64,000 nt of DNA from CAWFGW01 sp963815495 (lineage in GTDB: Bacteria > Bacteroidota > Bacteroidia > Cytophagales > JAAEPT01), in NCBI GenBank assembly GCA_963815495.1, contig CAWFGW010000007.1, positions 496,001 through 560,000 on the forward strand. The letters run 5' to 3'. This document shows, one piece after another, positions 1-7,840 of this stretch (its first letter is position 1; each line of letters opens with the position of its first letter). The position numbers and the translations under genes were made by a program. The notes beneath the pieces were generated by a model that did no database searches, was not told the DNA's origin, and saw only the letters and a program-made list of their open reading frames with translations.

Positions 1-418
1 GTGTGGATTATTCATTTTAACGTTTAAAAACCAAAATTCATACGATACGACAACAGTTAGTATAGATAATGGATTCATTTATGATTCAGTCAAGGAAATG
101 CCTTTCGAAGATTTTAAAGAAATGATCCTTTCTAAATCTTGTGCGGGAAAAACACTAGGGATACAAAATAAAGAACAAGACTATAAATTGAAAATTTCAC
201 CGAATCCAACATCAAATTATATTAACATCCAAGTAGATAAAAATTTGATTTCTAGCTTCGAAATTTTTGATTCAAATGAAACATCAGTAAAAAAATCAAC
301 AGGCGTTCGAAAACAGCTTTTGACTATTGATTCAACTTCAATAAAAAAAGGTATATACTTTGTTCAAATAATAACCGATAGTGGTCTGATATTTAAGAAA
401 AAAATAGTTTTTCAATAA
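1..418 (+). CDS. C-terminal part of a T9SS type A sorted secreted protein (5' end outside window)
   Basis: The reading frame is open from base 2 without a stop, so the gene starts upstream of the window; the first internal ATG is at 98. The last ~85 residues form a typical Por secretion system C-terminal sorting domain: the motif ISPNPTSNYINIQ, then a short beta-rich segment and the ending GIYFVQIITDSG...KKKIVF. In this family that domain directs export across the outer membrane by T9SS and is then removed. The upstream part (a Cys-containing segment, SKSCAG) is too short to assign a passenger function. A similar type A protein is cut by the right edge of the window. Confidence 0.85.
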   Translation, partial: CGLFILTFKNQNSYDTTTVSIDNGFIYDSVKEMPFEDFKEMILSKSCAGKTLGIQNKEQDYKLKISPNPTSNYINIQVDKNLISSFEIFDSNETSVKKSTGVRKQLLTIDSTSIKKGIYFVQIITDSGLIFKKKIVFQ

Positions 419-707
419 ATACCTACAACAGGGCTTCCAAGAATAACTCAACCACTTCAGATACAATTACAAATCATTCATAATCATCATTTTTCTTTTG
501 TTTTTAAGCGTATCGTTAATTTAAATTAGTCAAGGCAGAACAGAGATTGGCCTTTGGTATAATACACTCTAGATTTCTTGTTCACTCAATATTGCCTTTG
601 GTATAATACACACTAGATTTCTGTTAATTCATATAATAAAAGACTTTATAACAGTAATTAAATATAGTTTTGAAAAGGATTATTAGAAGAGTTTAAATTC
701 GTGAGGT
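419..707. other. Intergenic region with a two-copy direct repeat
   Basis: No gene is seen here. The stretch carries two near-identical copies of a ~30-base sequence beginning CCTTTGGTATAATACAC (about 551-581 and 595-624), spaced 44 bases apart. A TAnnTTTG-type element (TAGTTTTG, 665-672) lies about 35 bases before the next start codon and could be a promoter, but no clear -33 TTG partner is visible. Confidence 0.5.
551..624 (+). repeat. Direct repeat, two copies at 44-base spacing
   Basis: Copies start at 551 and 595; the first 17 bases are identical and the rest (T/A-CTAGATTTCT) differs at one base. No inverted repeats or coding sequence accompany them. They could be a tandem operator or a local duplication. 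Confidence 0.6.
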
Positions 708-1208
708 ATGAATACATTAAATATTTGTTTGTCTTGTGGGGCTTGTTGTGACGGGACTTTAATTGGTTTTGTACAGCTTGACCAAGAAGAGTTACCAGCA
801 GTAAAAAATGTAATGGAAATAGAAGAGGAAAATGGAAATGGTTTTTTTCTTCAGCCTTGTAAAAACTATTGTGATGGTTGCTCTATTTATGCTCAACGAC
901 CACAACAATGCGATAATTTTAAATGTGATTTGTTGAAATCAGTCGAAAAAAAGGAAGTAAGTTTTGATACAGCCCTTGAACTCATTAAAAAAGTTAAACA
1001 ACAAAAAATTGCGGTAGAAAAGAAGTTAGCACTACTACCCTTTACATTACAGTCAAAAGCTTTTCATTTTAAAATGGCGGAAATAAAAAATTCACTGCTT
1101 AAACAACAGACTAAATCAGTCTCAATAACTGAACAGCAAGAATTATTATCGGATCTTGAAAATCTCAATCATCTATTAACTACAAAATTTGGGGTGTCCT
1201 TATATTAA
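708..1208 (+). CDS. YkgJ-family cysteine cluster protein
   Basis: 166-residue protein with the cysteine pattern of the YkgJ/UPF0153 putative zinc- or iron-chelating family: CLSCGACC at residues 7-14, then C51, C55, C58, C68 and C73 in the arrangement CxxxCxxC...RPxxCxxFxC. The invariant RP before the last two cysteines is present. The C-terminal half is Lys-rich and probably helical. The family is thought to bind a metal or cluster, but no reaction is known. It is preceded by a repeat-containing intergenic region and followed by a convergent gene 47 bases away. Confidence 0.8.
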   Translation: MNTLNICLSCGACCDGTLIGFVQLDQEELPAVKNVMEIEEENGNGFFLQPCKNYCDGCSIYAQRPQQCDNFKCDLLKSVEKKEVSFDTALELIKKVKQQKIAVEKKLALLPFTLQSKAFHFKMAEIKNSLLKQQTKSVSITEQQELLSDLENLNHLLTTKFGVSLY

Positions 1209-1255
1209 AACCCAAAACCCTTTCCTATTTAAACAATTGACTGGTTTTGATACGC

Positions 1256-1759
1256 TTACTTCACATCGCCTAACATATTCTGTATATTCAATGCATGATA
1301 AGTACCTCGCTGGGCCATTAAAGTAAAAAAAGTAACTAACAAACCCGCAAGCATTACCCCACAACCAATCGACACAAATGCTTGTTTTTTATTCGCATTT
1401 AGTAACCAGGCAACCACACTACCCGCATATGCGCCTGTTAAGGGAAGTGGTATTAATACAAATAGAAATAATCCTGACATGCCATACTTCGCAATTAAGT
1501 TGGCTGTTTTAGCTTTTGATCGCTTCGCGAATTTGACACATGTTTGTTTATATTTTCGGTTTTTTAATAAGGGTTTATGAACAGTATTAATAAAAGTAAG
1601 CACTAAAGGAAAAGCTAATACATTAGCCAAACTACACACAAAATAGGCTGTGATGGGATTGATTTTGTAATTGACAATGGCTATGGGAATGCCTGCTTTC
1701 ATTTCTAAAGGTGAAAGGCTAATAAAAAAAACCTTCATCAACTCAATAAGCTCTTCCAT
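1256..1759 (-). CDS. Small multidrug export family membrane protein (COG2426-like)
   Basis: 167 residues from the ATG at 1759; a GTG two codons upstream (1765) is an alternative start. The segment SPLEMKAGIPIAI near the N-terminus and the PLPLTGAYAGSVVAWLL segment match the Sm_multidrug_ex family (PF06695). Four or five hydrophobic segments are visible, with a basic loop (KNRKYKQTCVKFAKRSKAK) between the second and third. The name derives from distant members; transport of drugs has not been shown for most of the family, so the substrate is open. It lies on the opposite strand to both neighbours. Confidence 0.7.
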   Translation of the reverse strand: MEELIELMKVFFISLSPLEMKAGIPIAIVNYKINPITAYFVCSLANVLAFPLVLTFINTVHKPLLKNRKYKQTCVKFAKRSKAKTANLIAKYGMSGLFLFVLIPLPLTGAYAGSVVAWLLNANKKQAFVSIGCGVMLAGLLVTFFTLMAQRGTYHALNIQNMLGDVK

Positions 1760-1851
1760 CTCCACTTAATTATTAGACATTCGAAGAATAAATACTCCAT
1801 CCAGATTTAAAAGTTGCCCCCTACTCTCTTTTTTTTTGTGGGATCTCCAGT

Positions 1852-1859
1852 TATTTTTG
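1852..1859 (+). promoter_or_regulatory. Possible Bacteroidota -7 promoter element (TATTTTTG)
   Basis: Matches TAnnTTTG and lies 52 bases before the ATG of the next gene. A -33 TTG at the usual 19-21 base spacing is not seen, so the call rests on one box. Confidence 0.3.
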
Positions 1860-1911
1860 CACAAAGGTGGTAAAAATAGGTTTTTAAAGACATTTTCATC
1901 AAATTCGCGCT

Positions 1912-2286
1912 ATGGAAAACGACCCAGAATTACAATCTAAAGCAAAGTATTTAGGATCAATCTCAAAAGATTTTGTTGTTGTTGCTGATACTATAAAAGA
2001 AGCTTCTTATCAAATGCGGGTACGCAAAATTTCCGGATACCCCATTTTCCCAATTTCCAAAATTGATATCCCAATTGGTGCAGTTTTAATTCACAAGTCG
2101 GAGATGTTATTGGAATGGACCTATAATATCTCCTATCTAGATGAATTTCTTCAGCGTGAATTAATCAAAAAAGAACACGAAACAGACTTCAAAGCAAACT
2201 ATAAAAACCCAGATGAGTTTGCTTGCCTATTTGTTGTTGATCAGGATTTTACTAAAATAGTTTTTATCCCCTATCCAGAAGATTAA
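1912..2286 (+). CDS. Conserved hypothetical protein, 124 aa
   Basis: I do not recognise a named domain. The protein is soluble, with no signal peptide, mixed alpha/beta in appearance, and contains the segment RKISGYPIFPISK and a C-terminal FVVDQDFTKIVFIPYPED. The compact size and intact frame with normal composition support a real gene. Its stop codon overlaps the stop of the convergent pfkB gene by four bases, leaving no room for a separate terminator between them. Confidence 0.65.
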   Translation: MENDPELQSKAKYLGSISKDFVVVADTIKEASYQMRVRKISGYPIFPISKIDIPIGAVLIHKSEMLLEWTYNISYLDEFLQRELIKKEHETDFKANYKNPDEFACLFVVDQDFTKIVFIPYPED

Positions 2287-3239
2287 GACTTAGGTTTAAC
2301 AGGGTGTTTTTTCATTATACGTTTAAACAAACGGTCTGCATCTTCTTTGGTAGCTAGTTTACTCCCTTCTTGTGTAATGGTGGCTGTACCCACAGCGACA
2401 CCGTATCGAACTGCAATAGCCATAGACTCGCCTTGAGCCAGTTTTAAAACCATGCCCCCTATTTGACTATCTCCTGCTCCTACAGTACTTACAATTTTAA
2501 CAGGAGGTGGTACAATTTGTTGGTCATCGCCATGTTTTGAAATCCATAAAGCACCTTGTGGGCCTAAAGACACTACCACATTTTCTAGGTCATATTTTTG
2601 TAATAACTGCTCAGCTAACTCATCTACGTCATGATCATCTTTCTTATTCACGCCCATTAATTCACAGAGCTCACCATGGTTGGGTTTCAACAAAAACACA
2701 TTTCCACGTTCTAATGATTTATGCACTGCCTCGCCAGAAGTGTCCCAGATTAATTTAATATCATGCTCTTTCGTGAATTGTGCTAAATCATCAAAAATAT
2801 GCTCTGGAGTACCGTCAGGTATACTTCCGCTCACTACTAAAACTGAACAGTCTGTATGCTCATTCAGCAAACCTAATAATTTATGAGTATCAGCACTGGT
2901 TAAAGCGTTCCCAGGCATCACAAACCGAAACTGACGATCGGACTCCCTGCTTACTACATTTAAATTTTCGCGAGTCCATGGCTCAAGTGGCAGCGAGTGG
3001 GTCTGAATCCCCTCTGCATTCAAAAGATTTTCCAATAACTCTCCACCAGCTCCCCCTTCTGGAAAAATCGCAATACTTTCACCACCAAGATTTTTAATAG
3101 CTTTTGATACATTTATTCCTCCGCCACCAGCTTCAAAAACTGGTCTATCGCACCGTAATTTTTCCTCAGCAACGATATGATCTACATAGGTGTTTTTATC
3201 AATACAAGGGCTAATAGTTAACGTAAGAATTTTCTTCAT
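2283..3239 (-). CDS. pfkB: PfkB-family 6-phosphofructokinase / hexose kinase
   Basis: 318 residues, the normal length of E. coli Pfk-2-like enzymes. It should phosphorylate a sugar phosphate (fructose 6-phosphate or a related hexose phosphate) with ATP in the cytoplasm. The substrate-side motif GGGGIN is at residues 38-43, followed by the FPEGGAGGE segment typical of Pfk-2, and the anion-hole/catalytic motif GAGDS is at 254-258 with D257 as the base. The N-terminal KLRCDRPVFEAGGGGINVS stretch resembles Pfk-2 more than 1-phosphofructokinase. Closely related tagatose-6-phosphate kinases cannot be excluded. The gene is convergent with the upstream hypothetical gene. Confidence 0.85.
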   Translation of the reverse strand: MKKILTLTISPCIDKNTYVDHIVAEEKLRCDRPVFEAGGGGINVSKAIKNLGGESIAIFPEGGAGGELLENLLNAEGIQTHSLPLEPWTRENLNVVSRESDRQFRFVMPGNALTSADTHKLLGLLNEHTDCSVLVVSGSIPDGTPEHIFDDLAQFTKEHDIKLIWDTSGEAVHKSLERGNVFLLKPNHGELCELMGVNKKDDHDVDELAEQLLQKYDLENVVVSLGPQGALWISKHGDDQQIVPPPVKIVSTVGAGDSQIGGMVLKLAQGESMAIAVRYGVAVGTATITQEGSKLATKEDADRLFKRIMKKHPVKPKS

Positions 3240-3324
3240 GGTATATTAAAGTCGTTAGCAATGACTAAAAGATAGCAACTATCATATTTAATCACCAATA
3301 TTTTATCAAAAAGGAAATTAGAAA

Positions 3325-4440
3325 TTAAGAAATGTTTCTTTCATTTGCTCCAATGTATTCGCTCAAAGGTCTAATAATTTTGTTATCGGACAATTGTTCA
3401 ATCACATGTGCTGTCCAACCAGTTACTCGCGCCATTACAAAGATTGGAGTAAAGAAATCAATCGGAAACCCCATCATAAAATAAGCCGGGCCAGCAGGGA
3501 AATCCAGGTTCGGGTAAATGCCTTTTTCTTCTACCATAATTTTTTCAAGCACATTTGAAATCTCCAACCATTTTTGATTGCCAGAAACTTTGGCTAGCTC
3601 CTCCTCCCAGTGTTTCATCGTAGGGACTCGTGAATCGCCCAAACGATAAACACGGTGGCCAAACCCCATTACTAACCGTTTTTCAGCCATGGCTTTACGA
3701 AACCATGGTTCAGCATTTTCTACACTACCAATTTCTTTTAACACGTGCATCACTTGCTCGTTTGCACCACCGTGTAATGGGCCTTTTAATGCCCCAATGG
3801 CACCAGTAATGGAACTATATAAATCTGAAGTCGTGGAAGAAATAACACGTGCTGTAAAAGTGGATGCATTAAAACTATGTTCCGCATACAAAATTAAGGA
3901 GACTTCAAATGCTTTTTTTACGGTTTCACTAGGCTGTTGCCCAAAACACATGTTGAAAAAATTCTCTATAAAACCCAACTGTTGATTGGGTTGGATAATT
4001 GGTTCGCATTGTCTTCTCCGTAAGGCAACCGCTATCATTAGTGGTATTTGTGCCAGCAACCTGATAAACTTGTCGTGATTAGTTTCTAACGAATTATCCC
4101 ATATTCGCTGATCTGTTGTACCCAAAAAACTTACACCAGTGCGAATAATATCCATAGGATGAGCATCATGCGGTATACTTCCTAATACAGTAGTTAATTC
4201 TGGTGAAAGTGACCGGTATGAACGCTCTATTTCTTTAAAAACTCGTAACTGAGAGGCAGTAGGTAATTCGCCATAAACCAACAAATAAGCTACCTCCTCA
4301 AACGAACACTTTTCAGATAAGTCCACGACATTATAACCGCGATAGTATAACGATTTCTTTTCTGGATTCACATTAGAAACGGAAGTGGTATCGATAATAA
4401 CTCCTGCTAATCCTTTTGGTACTTTTATTTTTTCTGACAT
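3325..4440 (-). CDS. prpC: 2-methylcitrate synthase (citrate synthase family)
   Basis: 371 residues, the short type II-like citrate synthase length. It condenses propionyl-CoA with oxaloacetate in the methylcitrate cycle. The catalytic triad is visible: H223 in LHGGANE, H262 in MGFGHRVY and D313 in LDFPAGPAY. Sequence alone separates citrate from 2-methylcitrate synthases poorly; the assignment rests on the upstream prpD and prpB genes on the same strand. It is separated from prpB by 178 bases that contain tandem repeats, so it may also be transcribed separately. Confidence 0.85.
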   Translation of the reverse strand: MSEKIKVPKGLAGVIIDTTSVSNVNPEKKSLYYRGYNVVDLSEKCSFEEVAYLLVYGELPTASQLRVFKEIERSYRSLSPELTTVLGSIPHDAHPMDIIRTGVSFLGTTDQRIWDNSLETNHDKFIRLLAQIPLMIAVALRRRQCEPIIQPNQQLGFIENFFNMCFGQQPSETVKKAFEVSLILYAEHSFNASTFTARVISSTTSDLYSSITGAIGALKGPLHGGANEQVMHVLKEIGSVENAEPWFRKAMAEKRLVMGFGHRVYRLGDSRVPTMKHWEEELAKVSGNQKWLEISNVLEKIMVEEKGIYPNLDFPAGPAYFMMGFPIDFFTPIFVMARVTGWTAHVIEQLSDNKIIRPLSEYIGANERNIS

Positions 4441-4618
4441 TTTTTTTAGGTTTTAAGGTTTTAGCTTTAAGCAATTAGCTATTTATTTGATGATGAGTAT
4501 GGAAATCCAAAACTTCACATCTTTTGTCTTTCTACCTTCTACTTTTCATCCTTTATCTTGTTTCTTGACTCTTGTATCTTGTTTCTTGACTCTTGTATCT
4601 TGATTCTCTAACTCTTAC
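4441..4618. other. Repeat-rich spacer between prpB and prpC
   Basis: No gene. Contains AT-rich low-complexity sequence and a perfect two-copy tandem repeat of 21 bases (4558-4599). Related sequence in the opposite orientation occurs near 15251-15275, downstream of rfbG. Confidence 0.6.
4558..4599 (+). repeat. Perfect 2 x 21-base tandem repeat
   Basis: Unit TTGTTTCTTGACTCTTGTAT + C, repeated twice exactly, with a partial third unit (TTGATTCTC) after it. The same core (TCTTGACTCTTGTATCTTG) is found as its reverse complement at about 15251-15275, so this is a dispersed intergenic repeat family. Confidence 0.75.
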
Positions 4619-5512
4619 CTACAATTCAAAATTATATAACCCATCATCATATCGGTTATAGTCTTCGTATTTCAACACTTCATACAACCGCTTCCGGGTT
4701 TGCATCTTCTCTATAATACCTTCTTGTGACCCTGTTTTTTTTATCACATCTAAACCTTCTTCAACCGCTTTCATAGCTAAGCGTTGGGTAGTTACAGGGT
4801 AAATAACGATGTTATAACCTAGATTTTCGAGCTGTTGTTTCGTAAGGAGTTGGCTTTTCCCAAACTCGGTCATGTTGGCCAATAATGGCACATCAACTGC
4901 ATTTCTAAACTGTTCAAACTCTGCTTCATTGTACAATGCTTCAGGAAAAATCACATCTGCGCCTGCATCAACATAGGCCTTTGCTCGATCTATGGCTTTA
5001 GCAATACCTAACACTGATTTCGCATCTGTTCGAGCAATAAGTTGAAAGTTTTTGTCTGTTTTCGCATCCACGGCAGCTTTAACTTTTTTTACCATATCTG
5101 CTACGGATACTAATTCCTTGTTATCCAGATGTCCACAGCGTTTAGGGTTGACTTGATCTTCAATATGACACCCGGCAATTCCTAAATTAATGATTTCTTT
5201 CACCGTTCTAGCTACCATTAGCGGTTCCCCAAAGCCCGTATCAATATCCATAATAGTTGGTAATTTAGTTACCTTAGCAATGTTCCCAGCGAATACTGAA
5301 ACTTCACTCAAGCTAGTCATGCCAACATCGGGGAAACCTAATGAATTGGCCATTACCGCACCCGATACATACACACCATCAAAACCTTTTTGCTCAATTA
5401 CCATAGCTACCATGGGGTTATAAGCCCCTGGAAATTGAAGTAACTGACCAGACTTCAGTAGTTTGGCAAAGATTTCTCGCTTTATATGTGGTAAAGTGTC
5501 GTCTAAAATCAT
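4619..5512 (-). CDS. prpB: Methylisocitrate lyase
   Basis: 297 residues. It cleaves 2-methylisocitrate to pyruvate and succinate, the last step of the methylcitrate cycle. The isocitrate lyase/PEP mutase superfamily signature is clear: the metal-binding DIDTGFGEP at about 89-97 and the active-site KRCGH at 124-128 with C126 as the catalytic cysteine. The start ATG overlaps the prpD stop codon by four bases (ATGA), indicating translational coupling in a prpD-prpB-prpC operon read on the minus strand. Length and motifs fit PrpB rather than isocitrate lyase, which is longer. Confidence 0.92.
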   Translation of the reverse strand: MILDDTLPHIKREIFAKLLKSGQLLQFPGAYNPMVAMVIEQKGFDGVYVSGAVMANSLGFPDVGMTSLSEVSVFAGNIAKVTKLPTIMDIDTGFGEPLMVARTVKEIINLGIAGCHIEDQVNPKRCGHLDNKELVSVADMVKKVKAAVDAKTDKNFQLIARTDAKSVLGIAKAIDRAKAYVDAGADVIFPEALYNEAEFEQFRNAVDVPLLANMTEFGKSQLLTKQQLENLGYNIVIYPVTTQRLAMKAVEEGLDVIKKTGSQEGIIEKMQTRKRLYEVLKYEDYNRYDDGLYNFEL

Positions 5513-7020
5513 TCAAATAACCCTCTCTTTTCCGACATTTTTAAGGTAGTTAAATCCAGTTGGATGTTTAGTTTCATAACATCATCCGCATTTAATTTAC
5601 GAAGGTTCTCAACAATATCCACGTAACTATTACGCTCTTCTTTTGAAATTATTCCTTCCACTAACACATCAAATTTCTTTAGGTACTCTAACCGACCAAA
5701 AGGTTTTGACCCAGCTGGATGGGCATTGGCTCTTTCCAGCTCATCTGAAATTACAGTACCATCATTCATGGTAATCATCACTTTTCCTCCAAAGCCCTTC
5801 TTATTCGGGTTAGGCTCATGATACAGCGCTGTCCATCGCTCTTTTTCTACTGTTGAAATTTTATTCCACAAAGCTACTGTATCTGGTCGTTGGGCGCGTT
5901 CAGGGGTGTATGAACGAACATGATGCCATTCACCATCTTGCAGCGCTACAGCAAAAATATACATAATGGAATGATCCAAGGTTTCACGGGTTGCATTCGG
6001 ATCAAACTTCTGAGGATCATTTGAACCTGTTCCAATTACATAATGCGTGTGATGGGACGTTTCAATGACGATTGATTTTATCTGGTCAAAATCAGTCACC
6101 TTATCGCGAATATTAATCGCTAAATCAATCAATGCTTGTGCCTGATATTCTGCTGAATGTTCTTTCGTATAAGTTTCCAAAATAGCTCTTTTTTCTTCGC
6201 CATCCGTAGGAAGTTCGATGTGATACTCTGCATTTGGACCATCTAAGATCCAAGCAATCACAGAATCTTCTCCCTCATAAATTGGTGAAGGACTTTTCTC
6301 CCCCCGCATTGCCCTGTCTACGGCTTCAATCGCCAATTTAGCACCATGACCAGGTACATAGGCTTTCCAGCTACTGATTTCTCCTTTTCTACTTTGCCGT
6401 GTACTAATGGAGGTATGTAAAGCTTGTTGTATTGCTTGAAAAGTTGTTTCCGTATCCAATTGCAATAATGCACAAACACCAGCTGCCTGAGCAGGACACA
6501 GATGAGCTATATGGTCAATTTTATGTTTGTGTAAACAGATTGCCTTGACTAATGCCACATGCACTTCGTAAGCCGCAACAACCCCGCGTAAAATAGCCAT
6601 TCCACCTAAACCTACTTGTTGCGCCACGGCAATGATGGCAGGAATACTGTCTGCTGGGTGAGAATAGTCAGCCGCCAAAAACGTATCGTGAAAGTCTAAT
6701 TCACGTACAGCTACACAGTTGGCCCATGCTGCCCATTCAGCGTGGACTTTAAACTCATTAGGCATACCAAATACATTAGCTCCTTTTGAGTTTCTTTTGT
6801 GTGCCATAGCTTGAGCACGAGCATTGATGACAGGTGTGCGATTGACAGATGCCACCGCGACTGCTGCATTATCCAACAACCGGTTAATAACCATATCAGA
6901 TACTTCCAAACTAATTTCAGGTTTATAATCGGTCACCATCTTTGCGAGTTTCCATGCTAACTGTTCTTCTCTTGGCAAATGTACTTTCGATGGATATACT
7001 TTAACGGTATGTTTTTTCAT
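5509..7020 (-). CDS. prpD: 2-methylcitrate dehydratase (MmgE/PrpD family)
   Basis: 503 residues, close to the usual PrpD length (~480-500). It dehydrates 2-methylcitrate to 2-methyl-cis-aconitate; hydration to methylisocitrate is then done by an aconitase encoded elsewhere, since no acnD/prpF is in the window. Family features include the N-terminal helical domain with MAHKRNSKGANVFG, the segment DFHDTFLAADYSHPADSIPA, and HTSISTRQSRKGEISSWKAY. It is the first gene of the prp operon; 93 bases separate it from the divergent thioredoxin-like gene, a region that must hold the operon promoter, although no clear TAnnTTTG box is visible. Confidence 0.92.
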   Translation of the reverse strand: MKKHTVKVYPSKVHLPREEQLAWKLAKMVTDYKPEISLEVSDMVINRLLDNAAVAVASVNRTPVINARAQAMAHKRNSKGANVFGMPNEFKVHAEWAAWANCVAVRELDFHDTFLAADYSHPADSIPAIIAVAQQVGLGGMAILRGVVAAYEVHVALVKAICLHKHKIDHIAHLCPAQAAGVCALLQLDTETTFQAIQQALHTSISTRQSRKGEISSWKAYVPGHGAKLAIEAVDRAMRGEKSPSPIYEGEDSVIAWILDGPNAEYHIELPTDGEEKRAILETYTKEHSAEYQAQALIDLAINIRDKVTDFDQIKSIVIETSHHTHYVIGTGSNDPQKFDPNATRETLDHSIMYIFAVALQDGEWHHVRSYTPERAQRPDTVALWNKISTVEKERWTALYHEPNPNKKGFGGKVMITMNDGTVISDELERANAHPAGSKPFGRLEYLKKFDVLVEGIISKEERNSYVDIVENLRKLNADDVMKLNIQLDLTTLKMSEKRGLFE

Positions 7021-7113
7021 GTTGCTGATTTTTGCTCCCTATCGCATTATACTCAAAAAAGGATAGTAGGTTTAAGCATTTTTTATATATTGTAATTAAA
7101 AGTCAGTTTATAA

Positions 7114-7587
7114 ATGTCTATCAGAAAGTTACAATTATTTATTATATCAGCAATAATTATAGGGTTATCTGCTTTTCAAAACATGCCAATTGAAAACGGT
7201 GTGAAATGGGTGGATATTACGGCTCTTGATAGTTTAACAACTGCTAGCCCCAAACCCGTATTTATTGATATCAGAGCTGACTGGTGTGGTATGTGTAAAA
7301 AATTTGATGAAACTACACTACAAGACCAACAGGTAATTAATGCCTTAAACAAAGATTTTCATGCGGTTCATTTTGACTTTCATGATAAACGTACATTTAC
7401 TTTCAAAGGAGATGAATATGCTGATGCAGGAAAATTTCATGCGTTCGCAAAACATTTTGACGCGACTGGATTACCCACTTTTGTTTTTTTAGACAAAGAC
7501 CTCAAGACACTTGAGGTGATGCAGGGGTTTAGAAACAAAAAAGAGTTTTTAAAAACCTTAGAATCGATAGTTGAAAATCAGCAATAA
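7114..7587 (+). CDS. Secreted or periplasmic thioredoxin-fold protein
   Basis: 157 residues with an N-terminal hydrophobic stretch (residues 8-21) that looks like a signal peptide or anchor. The redox motif WCGMCK is at 57-62 (C58, C61), followed by the thioredoxin cis-proline region TGLPTFVFLD. The motif resembles the C-terminal domain of DsbD-like proteins and other envelope thiol-disulfide proteins, so a role in reducing periplasmic disulfides is likely. The 3' end overlaps the convergent rof-like gene by 10 bases. The exact partner is not visible from context. Confidence 0.8.
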   Translation: MSIRKLQLFIISAIIIGLSAFQNMPIENGVKWVDITALDSLTTASPKPVFIDIRADWCGMCKKFDETTLQDQQVINALNKDFHAVHFDFHDKRTFTFKGDEYADAGKFHAFAKHFDATGLPTFVFLDKDLKTLEVMQGFRNKKEFLKTLESIVENQQ

Positions 7588-7829
7588 TCATAATCGCTTC
7601 GCTTATTTCCGTCTATTTCGATGAGTGCATCCAATCGAATTTTCTGATCAGATGCTAAAACTAAAAATTCGACTTTGTTTTTTATCTGAAAAGTTGAGAT
7701 AACACCTACTACCTCTTTAAGTACCTGTTCTTCCAAATAAACAATAAGAACCTGATTACCTTTGATTGCTAATGCTTCTAGTATGTCATAGAAAGCACAA
7801 GATATCGGAGTATATTCGTTGTTTTTCAT
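7578..7829 (-). CDS. Rof-like Rho-binding antiterminator
   Basis: 83 residues. The protein follows the E. coli Rof (YaeO) pattern along its length: an opening Y-x-PI-x-C segment (YTPISCAFYDILE), a central beta strand pair, then VEFLVL and KIRLDALIEID. Rof binds the primary RNA-binding face of transcription factor Rho and blocks termination. By analogy this protein would act in the cytoplasm on Rho; the homology call is by eye. It is convergent with the thioredoxin-like gene and its start codon is 11 bases from the divergent glycosyltransferase gene. Confidence 0.7.
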   Translation of the reverse strand: MKNNEYTPISCAFYDILEALAIKGNQVLIVYLEEQVLKEVVGVISTFQIKNKVEFLVLASDQKIRLDALIEIDGNKRSDYDYC

Positions 7830-7840
7830 ATTTTTGAATA

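Noticed and set aside
4558..4599. Tandem repeat as a possible CRISPR remnant
   Set aside because: The two 21-base units are contiguous with no spacer and no cas genes are nearby.
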